Part shown: in pieces, positions 1 through 5,053 of the stretch
Layout: each line of letters begins with the position of its first letter
Position numbering within the stretch: the first letter of the stretch is position 1
Source of the DNA: Synergistales bacterium
GTDB lineage: Bacteria > Synergistota > Synergistia > Synergistales > Thermovirgaceae
Direction of reading: 5' to 3'
Length of the DNA: 8,915 bases
NCBI GenBank assembly: GCA_018434645.1
Contig: JAHDOX010000118.1
Span: forward strand, 1 to 8,915
Notes under the pieces: generated by a model
The model's database searches: none
What the model was told of the DNA's origin: nothing
Seen by the model: only the letters and a program-made list of their open reading frames with translations
Made by a program: the position numbers and the translations under genes

Positions 1-183
1 AGCCTGGGGGCCTTTGGCTCCATCGACGACTTCGAAAGAAACGCGCTGACCTTCAGCAAGGGTTTTGAAACCGCCTTCTTCTATCGCGGAGTAGTGAACG
101 AAAACGTCGCTACCGCTTTCTGCCGTAATGAAACCGTAACCCTTGGACTCGTTGAACCACTTGACTGTTCCTTCTGTTGTCAA
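1..183 (-). CDS. csp: cold-shock protein, CspA family (3' end cut by window edge)
   Basis: The 61 visible residues form almost a complete cold-shock domain, a small OB-fold that binds single-stranded RNA and DNA and melts mRNA structure in the cytoplasm. The RNP1 motif KGYGFI is at residues 14-19 and the RNP2-like motif DVFVHYSAI at 26-34; W9, F10, F18, F28 and H30 are the usual nucleic-acid-stacking positions. The visible part ends in GPQA, so only about five residues of a family protein of about 66 residues are missing. The start is TTG at 183-181, because AGGAGG lies 7 bases upstream and the protein then begins TTEGTVKWFN as in relatives; no ATG fits. It has its own promoter and a leader of about 57 bases. 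Whether it is induced by cold or constitutive cannot be told from sequence. Confidence 0.96.
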   Translation of the reverse strand, partial: MTTEGTVKWFNESKGYGFITAESGSDVFVHYSAIEEGGFKTLAEGQRVSFEVVDGAKGPQA

Positions 184-190
184 AATACTT

Positions 191-196
191 CCTCCT
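191..196 (-). promoter_or_regulatory. ribosome binding site of csp
   Basis: A perfect AGGAGG lies 7 bases upstream of a TTG codon. It decides the unusual TTG start of the cold-shock gene. Confidence 0.85.
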
Positions 197-215
197 AAAA
201 CTTGGTGATTTTTTT

Positions 216-236
216 GGTTAACGGCGCCTGTCAACC
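216..236 (-). promoter_or_regulatory. possible hairpin in the csp mRNA leader
   Basis: On the minus strand GGTTGAC and GTTAACC flank the 7-base loop AGGCGCC. As RNA this gives a 7-bp stem with one G-U pair, about 3 bases after the predicted transcription start and about 20 bases before the ribosome site. It is followed by a run of seven A and no U-tract, so it is not a terminator. It could stabilise the 5' end of the mRNA or respond to temperature; that role is inference. Confidence 0.35.
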
Positions 237-245
237 TAGCTTGAA

Positions 246-274
246 AGGATACAGTAAAGTCAGGTATATGTCAA
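246..274 (-). promoter_or_regulatory. sigma70-type promoter of csp
   Basis: On the minus strand a perfect -35 box TTGACA (274-269) is separated by exactly 17 bases from the -10 box TATCCT (251-246). Transcription should begin near 240, giving a leader of about 57 bases before the TTG start. A second TTGACA at 234-229 has no matching -10 box. Confidence 0.8.
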
Positions 275-284
275 GCGTCCATTC

Positions 285-393
285 GTCGAGCCGCGACGTT
301 AATTCTCGCCGGCTCATGCAAAATGGGTTCGCGCATCGAGCCGCGGGTCCTCTTTTAGGCTCTTGCTCTACGTATAGTTTTCCGCAGCTCGAT
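285..393. repeat. three copies of a TCGAGCCGCG-like motif upstream of the csp promoter
   Basis: Two direct copies of TCGAGCCGCG occur on the + strand at 286-295 and 336-345, exactly 50 bases apart. An inverted copy with one change, CGCAGCTCGA, lies at 383-392. The outer pair extends to 12 bases (335-346 with 382-393). If this strand is transcribed in the minus direction, that pair forms a 12-bp stem whose single mismatch is a G-U pair, and the 382-393 arm could instead pair with 286-295 over 10 bp. The loop between the 12-base arms holds CUA-UACG-UAG, a tiny stem with a UNCG-type loop. The promoter-proximal copy is about 11 bases upstream of the -35 box. No coding sequence is supported here. 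Confidence 0.55.
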
Positions 394-433
394 AAAAGGC
401 ATGTGAGTGAACAAAAAATGTTTTTTCGGAACC

Positions 434-465
434 AAAACCTATAACACGGACAAAGTCCGTGTTAT
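434..465 (-). terminator. hairpin terminator at the end of the racemase-like gene
   Basis: ATAACACGGAC and its exact reverse complement GTCCGTGTTAT (441-451 and 455-465) enclose a 3-base loop, an 11-bp perfect stem. On the minus strand it is followed by AGG and then TTTT at 437-434, a weak U-tract. The stem begins at the stop codon of the upstream gene (TAA at 464-462). No gene on the + strand needs it. Confidence 0.6.
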
Positions 466-1202
466 ACAAAACCCTCGTAGCGGCGCTGGACCACCGCCCC
501 ATGCACATATCGAATCATGGTTATGAAATCGAAAACGGGCCTTCCCGTGGCCTCCTGGACGGCCATCGCATAGGGAGGCAGGTCACTGCATTCAAGCAAT
601 ATCGCGCCCGTCTCGGGGTTCTCCTTTATCATTTTCATTGCAACATCTACGACTTCGTTTTCTATCTGGTCCGAATCGAGTGTTCCCTTTTCCTCCAGTA
701 TGGCCGTCCTGAATTCTTCCTTATCCTCCATACCGCAAAGAACTATCGGAATATCGGAAGTTATACCCACAGATTCGAAGTGCCTTTTCGTCAGGCATTT
801 CGAATCAGCGGCTATTATCCCAACCTTTTGCTTTGACGTCAGCGTCTTCCATATGAAAGGGACTTGCAAAAGGCTCGAGAGGAAAACAGGAATCTCTACG
901 GCTTCGGCTACTTCTTTTTGAAAAAGAGCCATGAAGCCACAAGCCCCCGTTATTGCCCTTACGCCCTCTCTTTCGAGCGCACGTGCCGCTTCGATAAAGG
1001 GCTCAAGCAAGCCGGGATCCATTCTGTTCAAAAGTCTTTCTATAGACGCGCCTTTTACTTCCCGATAGCGGACGGGGAAATCAAAGGTGCTGGCATTGCC
1101 GACGTTACCGGGGACGCAGGGGTAGGCCGCGTCGAGAATGAGAATGCCTATGGATTCGCCGTCCCATGAGCGGCTTTTGCTTTTCAGCTTGTATACGGCC
1201 AT
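462..1202 (-). CDS. Asp/Glu/hydantoin racemase superfamily protein
   Basis: A 246-residue cytoplasmic protein of the cofactor-independent two-cysteine racemase superfamily (aspartate/glutamate/hydantoin racemases, maleate isomerase-like). Two cysteines sit where the family has its acid/base pair: C88 in TGACGF and C205 in LLECSDLPP, one in each half of a tandem alpha/beta fold. The N-terminal strand IGILILDAAYPCVPGNVGN (residues 18-36) resembles the substrate-loop region of relatives. Length is normal. The ATG at 1202 is preceded by a GGGGGG-type ribosome site about 7 bases away. The gene stands alone between the tRNA terminator and its own hairpin, and I see no clear promoter in the 76 bases upstream, so it may depend on readthrough or a non-standard promoter. 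The substrate cannot be deduced; glutamate racemase MurI is less likely because the overall sequence does not match its usual motifs. Confidence 0.85.
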   Translation of the reverse strand: MAVYKLKSKSRSWDGESIGILILDAAYPCVPGNVGNASTFDFPVRYREVKGASIERLLNRMDPGLLEPFIEAARALEREGVRAITGACGFMALFQKEVAEAVEIPVFLSSLLQVPFIWKTLTSKQKVGIIAADSKCLTKRHFESVGITSDIPIVLCGMEDKEEFRTAILEEKGTLDSDQIENEVVDVAMKMIKENPETGAILLECSDLPPYAMAVQEATGRPVFDFITMIRYVHGAVVQRRYEGFV

Positions 1203-1278
1203 TTCTCTGCCCCCCAGCTTTACATATTGCTTTCAGTAAGATCACGGTACCACTCAAACGTCGATTCTTCCTGTTAGT

Positions 1279-1310
1279 AAAAGACCCGGCATGAATGTTC
1301 ATGCCGGGTC
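1279..1310 (-). terminator. rho-independent terminator after tRNA-Arg
   Basis: GACCCGGCATGAA and its exact reverse complement (1283-1295 and 1298-1310) form a 13-bp, GC-rich stem with a very short loop. On the minus strand it is followed directly by TTTT (1282-1279). It lies 8 bases beyond the tRNA CCA end and should end both the tRNA transcript and any readthrough from mutS2. Confidence 0.85.
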
Positions 1311-1318
1311 GAATTTGC

Positions 1319-1395
<77 letters not shown>

Positions 1396-1410
1396 CCGTA
1401 TGCGGCGATT

Positions 1411-1439
1411 AGGGTACCCCTGCTACATCGGGTTGTCAA
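1411..1439 (-). promoter_or_regulatory. sigma70-type promoter of tRNA-Arg
   Basis: On the minus strand TTGACA (1439-1434) and TACCCT (1416-1411) are 17 bases apart. Transcription should begin near 1404, about 9 bases before the mature tRNA 5' end. It lies in the 66 bases between the mutS2 stop codon and the tRNA. Confidence 0.75.
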
Positions 1440-1461
1440 GGGGGATCCTCCCGGCCCCGGG

Positions 1462-3825
1462 TTACTGCCTGAACCTTACGATCGTTACGCCCATGCCGCC
1501 TTCGCCAGGCCCGCCGAGGCGATAGTCCACTACGAAGGGCAAATTCCTGCAAAGACAGTGGACCTCTCGCCTTAAAATACCTTCGCCCTTTCCGTGAATT
1601 ACCGTCACTTCTCCGTAACCTGCCCGAAAGGCCCTGTCGAGGTACCTTTCAACCTCGGGTATGGCTTCATCTACGGTCATACCCCGTATCATGATCGACG
1701 AAGGAACGTGCCCCGTCGGCGAAATATTTTTTCTGGTCGGCAAGAAATCTTCGGGGAGATCCTTTTGGGAAAGCGGAACCAGTTTTCGCAAAGGGACCTC
1801 GAACTTCATGGGACCGCTCAAAAGGAGTGCTTTTTTCCCGTTCACTGCTTCGACTATGCCCCTGGTGGAGGTCCCCGCTATTTCTACGGCGTCACCGGGT
1901 GAGGGCTTCCACCCTTTCTGTGCCTTTCCATTTAGAAACCGTCTTTCTTCCCGTTCTTCTTCGTTTTTTTTGAGAGACCTTTTCATTCCGGAGATCTCCT
2001 GGAGACCTTTTTGTGCTCTGCCCCTGTCGGAAGGTTCCGCCGTCTGTTCTATTGTCCGCAGCAACGCCTTGGCTTTTTCTTCTGCTTCTTCCAGGATCTT
2101 TCTGGCTTTTCTTTCGGCTTCCAGAAGCATCCTTTCTCTTTTTTCCTCGATGGCCAGTTGGTTTTCCCGCAAGGTCTCTTTCAGCCGCGTTACTTCGCTC
2201 CGCTCCCTGGAAAGCCTTTCTTCCTCGGCCTCCAGGTATTGCTGTTTCCTCAAAAGCTCCTCCAGAAGTTTTTCTGTGTCGGCATATCCTTCATGCAGGA
2301 ATTCGTAGGCCTTGTCGATAATGTCCTGAGAAATGCCCAGCCGGGCAGCGATACGCAGAGCATTGCTTTCGCCGGGGATGCCCATCCTCAGCCTGTAAGT
2401 AGGAACAAGCTTCTCTGCGTCGAATTCCATGCCCGCCGCCTCGACACCGCTTCTGGTCAAGGCGTAACGCTTTATAGCGTTATGGTGGGTCGTAACCAGA
2501 ACCAGGCTGCCCCGTTCGTGAAGATTCTCCAGGATAGCCAGGCCGAGAGCCGCCCCTTCCTGCGGGTCCGTTCCGGCACCGAGTTCGTCGATGAGAAGGA
2601 GGCTGTTTCCGCCTGCTTTCTCCAGCATCTCGACTATGTTGCGAAGGTGGGAGCTGAAAGTGGAAAGGCTCTGTTCTATGCTTTGTTCGTCTCCGATGTC
2701 AGCCGACATCCAGTCGATGTCTCCGACGACGGACCCTTCTCCCACAGGGGCGGGCAACCCGCACCAGGCGAGGTAAACCGCCGCCGCCGTGGTTTTCAGG
2801 ACCACCGTCTTCCCGCCTGTGTTGGGCCCGGTTATCACCAGCTGCCTGAATCGGTCACCACAGTGTATGTCTATGGGTACACAATCTGCTCCCAAAAGCG
2901 GATGCATCGCCCGCCTCAAAAAGAACCTCGACTTTTCTTCCATGACCGGCAATTCCCAGGAAAGATTTTTCTGGATCGTGCAGGTTCCATGCAGAAGATC
3001 CAGTTCTCCCAGGACACGTTCCCCCTCAAGGAGCGCATTTTGTCGGTCGAGGATCCTTTGCGTCAAAACGCCCAGGATTCTGCGTTTCTCGTTTTCGGTT
3101 TCCCTCCGGAGCAGCGCTATGCGGTTATTGGATTCGATGAGACCCTTGGGTTCCATGTAAACGCTGTTGCCGGTTTTGGAGCGGTCGACGGCCATGCCGT
3201 CGAAACGCGACATATCCTCGAGTTTAACCAGAAAAGCAATTCGACCCTCACGAAAGTGAATCGCCCGGTCCTGGAGCATTCCGGAAAAAGACGGGCTATC
3301 CAGCATCGATTGAGCTTTCCGCCTGGCTGTTGCCGTCTCTTTACGCAAGGTATCCCTGAGATGAGCCAGGTTTTTTGAAGCCCCATCGTAGAGAGTGCCA
3401 TCATCTGCCACGACCTCGAGATCGTGGAAAAGACCGGTGAAATCGCCCAGTTTTTTCGTCAGATCGAGGAATTGAGGGAATTCGTCTTTCTTTTCAGTTA
3501 CGGCGGATTTCAAACGCAGGCATACCCCGGCAATTATCCTGCAGAAGAGAATTTCATCTCCGGTCAAAAGGCCGGTTCTTTTCGCCTCTTCCAAAAGCGG
3601 TGCAACCGGTTTTATCCTGTCGTCCCAGGGAAGTTCGCCGCAGACGTCCCGGTAAAGATTGTACGCCCTCTGGAGGTCCTGCCTTCTGGTTACCTGCCTG
3701 ACGGAATCGAGAGGGAAAAGGTTCCCGACGGTTTGCCTGCCCAGTTCGCTACGACAGGCTTTGTCGAAGATCAAAAGGATTTTATCCATTTCTATGGATT
3801 TGAGCGTTCGCGCATCGGTTTTCAC
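1462..3825 (-). CDS. mutS2: MutS2 ATPase with C-terminal Smr domain
   Basis: A full-length 787-residue MutS2. The family binds branched DNA and restrains recombination in some bacteria, and in Bacillus it binds collided ribosomes and splits them using ATP. Residues 1-300 are the MutS-like core and lever. The ATPase follows: Walker A GPNTGGKT at 333-340, the STFSSH segment at 388-393, Walker B LLLIDELGAGTD at 409-420, and the TTHH switch at 445-448. A charged coiled coil spans about 515-635, a KOW-like beta segment about 640-685, and an Smr domain about 710-787 containing HGKG at 744-747. The usual LDLR motif of the Smr domain reads IMIR at 711-714, without the acidic residue. The start is GTG at 3825, which gives the normal N-terminus; GGAGGGG lies about 13 bases upstream, rather far. 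The only nearby ATG is codon 13 and has no ribosome site. It follows cvpA by 53 bases and ends 66 bases before tRNA-Arg. Confidence 0.96.
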   Translation of the reverse strand: MKTDARTLKSIEMDKILLIFDKACRSELGRQTVGNLFPLDSVRQVTRRQDLQRAYNLYRDVCGELPWDDRIKPVAPLLEEAKRTGLLTGDEILFCRIIAGVCLRLKSAVTEKKDEFPQFLDLTKKLGDFTGLFHDLEVVADDGTLYDGASKNLAHLRDTLRKETATARRKAQSMLDSPSFSGMLQDRAIHFREGRIAFLVKLEDMSRFDGMAVDRSKTGNSVYMEPKGLIESNNRIALLRRETENEKRRILGVLTQRILDRQNALLEGERVLGELDLLHGTCTIQKNLSWELPVMEEKSRFFLRRAMHPLLGADCVPIDIHCGDRFRQLVITGPNTGGKTVVLKTTAAAVYLAWCGLPAPVGEGSVVGDIDWMSADIGDEQSIEQSLSTFSSHLRNIVEMLEKAGGNSLLLIDELGAGTDPQEGAALGLAILENLHERGSLVLVTTHHNAIKRYALTRSGVEAAGMEFDAEKLVPTYRLRMGIPGESNALRIAARLGISQDIIDKAYEFLHEGYADTEKLLEELLRKQQYLEAEEERLSRERSEVTRLKETLRENQLAIEEKRERMLLEAERKARKILEEAEEKAKALLRTIEQTAEPSDRGRAQKGLQEISGMKRSLKKNEEEREERRFLNGKAQKGWKPSPGDAVEIAGTSTRGIVEAVNGKKALLLSGPMKFEVPLRKLVPLSQKDLPEDFLPTRKNISPTGHVPSSIMIRGMTVDEAIPEVERYLDRAFRAGYGEVTVIHGKGEGILRREVHCLCRNLPFVVDYRLGGPGEGGMGVTIVRFRQ

Positions 3826-3878
3826 AGAATGATTCTTTCCCCTCCGGCCTTTTCCAGCCCCTCTGAAACGTCTTAAGG

Positions 3879-4430
3879 CTAAATGGATTTGTCGGTTTTT
3901 TGAAGCCCTTCCGGATCATGGAAGGGCGAGAGGTCGATTTTCCCCATATGAGCTTTTTCAAGGAAATCCTGAATGTAAGGCCAGGCGATTTCTACCGACG
4001 ACATCGCAACGGAATCTTTGATCCACCAGGTAGGGACCAAAGGTGAGAGAGCCATAATCCCCGTGTACACCAGGAGCACCAGTATAAATGTCTTGGCCGC
4101 CCCGGCGGCAGCACCCAGGAACCTGTCCACCGAGGACAGGTTCGTCAACCGGAGAAAGGCCTTTACTCCTCTTTGAATATATGCACCCAAAAGGAGACAA
4201 AGGGCGTATATGACGACAAGCGCTACTATCCTGGTGATAGAGGGATCCAGATCGAAATACTTCAGGATAAAGGTCGAAAACGGAAACGACACTTTCCAGG
4301 CAAGAATAAATCCTCCAATCGTCGCCACAAGGGAAATAACCTCGCCGGAAAGCCCACGCAACGCCCCCTTGATGAGAAAGGTTACCAATATAAGTCCTGT
4401 GAAGATGTCGACCACAGCTGCAACGTCCAT
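3879..4430 (-). CDS. cvpA: CvpA family membrane protein
   Basis: A 183-residue integral inner-membrane protein. Four hydrophobic segments are visible at about residues 3-20, 31-48, 65-85 and 106-127. The family's conserved loop before the last helix is present as VDRFLGAAAGAAK (101-113). The C-terminal 50 residues are more polar and end in a charged tail. CvpA was named for colicin V production in E. coli; its biochemical role is unsettled, and links to envelope integrity have been reported. The frame stays open to 4505, but the ATG at 4430 is chosen because it gives the normal N-terminus (MDVAAVVDIF) and lies 5 bases after the zapA stop; the longer form would overlap zapA and add a polar, non-homologous 25 residues. 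The ribosome site is weak (GAGGG inside the end of zapA), suggesting coupling. The zapA-cvpA-mutS2 order is like Bacillus, where polX lies between the last two. Confidence 0.9.
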   Translation of the reverse strand: MDVAAVVDIFTGLILVTFLIKGALRGLSGEVISLVATIGGFILAWKVSFPFSTFILKYFDLDPSITRIVALVVIYALCLLLGAYIQRGVKAFLRLTNLSSVDRFLGAAAGAAKTFILVLLVYTGIMALSPLVPTWWIKDSVAMSSVEIAWPYIQDFLEKAHMGKIDLSPFHDPEGLQKTDKSI

Positions 4431-4435
4431 GGCCC

Positions 4436-4669
4436 TCAGCACTCTTTTAGCGCTTGGGAGAGTTTTCGGGTCGCCACGTCTATGGAATAAGCCAGTCTGA
4501 AGCACGCTAGCAAAAGGCGCTCCTCCTGATCGACTGAGCTGTCTACTTCACCCACGTTTTCTCTCACTATTTCAAGGACGGATTGGAATTTTTCGTTGTC
4601 GAGCCGGGTCAAAACCGGGTAAGTCTTCTTCCCGACCAGAACAGTGATGCGCCGGGTTTCCTCGGCCAT
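4436..4669 (-). CDS. zapA: cell division protein ZapA-like
   Basis: A 77-residue ZapA-type protein. In the family, ZapA forms dimers and tetramers that crosslink FtsZ filaments in the division ring. The N-terminal 45 residues carry the expected pattern of a beta strand (RRITVLVGKKTYPV, 6-19), a short helix around LDNEKFQSVLEIVRENV (23-39), then a C-terminal helix at about 47-77 (heptad-like VDQEERLLLACFRLAYSIDVA) that would make the dimer. It is shorter than the E. coli protein (109 residues) and near the Bacillus one (about 85). A strong GGAGGAGG ribosome site lies about 8 bases before the ATG. The match is to a short divergent family, but the position between pheT and cvpA supports the call strongly. 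Confidence 0.88.
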   Translation of the reverse strand: MAEETRRITVLVGKKTYPVLTRLDNEKFQSVLEIVRENVGEVDSSVDQEERLLLACFRLAYSIDVATRKLSQALKEC

Positions 4670-4693
4670 TTCGAGGTCCCTCCTCCGCTTCCG

Positions 4694-5038
4694 TTATGAC
4701 CTGTCGATAAGTTCTCCCTGGTGGCCGGTATCATCGCGATCAATTGTGGTTTCTTCTTCGTGGTTCCCTGCCAGGTTCTTCAACTTTCCCAAAAGAGACT
4801 TGAGACGTTCCGCCGTTTCCTCTTGTTCTTTACGCAGTCCTTCTATGACACCGTCCCGCTCTCTCAGGATCCTCTGGTGCTCCTCCCTTACGGCCACCAT
4901 GGCCTCTTCATTTTCCTGCAAAAGTTCCTGGTGCGTTTCAAGTTCCTCCTTCAGGTTACGGTTTTCCTCCTTCAACATCCGCATCCTTGCCGTCAACTCG
5001 TCCACAAGCCTCTCGATGCCAGCCAGGTGTTCCTTCAT
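4694..5038 (-). CDS. small coiled-coil protein, ZapB-like candidate
   Basis: A 114-residue, highly charged protein that is almost all predicted coiled coil from about residue 5 to 92, with leucines at heptad spacing (LVDELTARMRMLKEENRNL, 11-29, and onwards). It has no signal peptide or membrane segment; the last 22 residues are acidic and probably disordered. Its N-terminal pattern (I..LVDELT..M..L..EN..L..E) resembles E. coli ZapB, an antiparallel coiled coil that works with ZapA in the FtsZ ring. Its position directly before zapA, 24 bases apart, agrees. Function is therefore inferred, not demonstrated; coiled coils of this kind match many unrelated proteins. The frame opens with GTG at 5044, but ATG at 5038 is chosen because AGGAGG lies 8 bases before it and only 2 bases before the GTG. 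It begins 15 bases after the pheT stop. Confidence 0.8.
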   Translation of the reverse strand: MKEHLAGIERLVDELTARMRMLKEENRNLKEELETHQELLQENEEAMVAVREEHQRILRERDGVIEGLRKEQEETAERLKSLLGKLKNLAGNHEEETTIDRDDTGHQGELIDRS

Positions 5039-5053
5039 GGCCACTGCCTCCTC

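Noticed and set aside
202..444. A possible 80-residue gene on the + strand in the csp intergenic region
   Set aside because: No ribosome site or recognisable protein pattern; it crosses the csp promoter and leader and would run through the repeat arms.
459..836. A 125-codon + strand frame starting at the terminator hairpin
   Set aside because: Antisense shadow of the racemase-like gene with low-complexity composition.
1203..1278. Promoter for the racemase-like gene
   Set aside because: TATGTA- and CAATAT-like -10 boxes exist, but none has a -35 box at 16-18 bases; TTGAGT is about 22 bases from the nearest -10-like box.
1441..1461. GC-rich dyad after the mutS2 stop as a terminator
   Set aside because: The GGGG/CCCC pairings are irregular and no U-tract follows; the sequence runs into the tRNA promoter.
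2011..3378. A 455-codon open frame on the + strand
   Set aside because: It is antisense to the conserved mutS2 frame, with no family resemblance or ribosome site; the length follows from codon bias of mutS2.
4431..4505. Longer N-terminus for CvpA
   Set aside because: The extra 25 residues are polar and overlap zapA, and the family N-terminus begins at the ATG at 4430.
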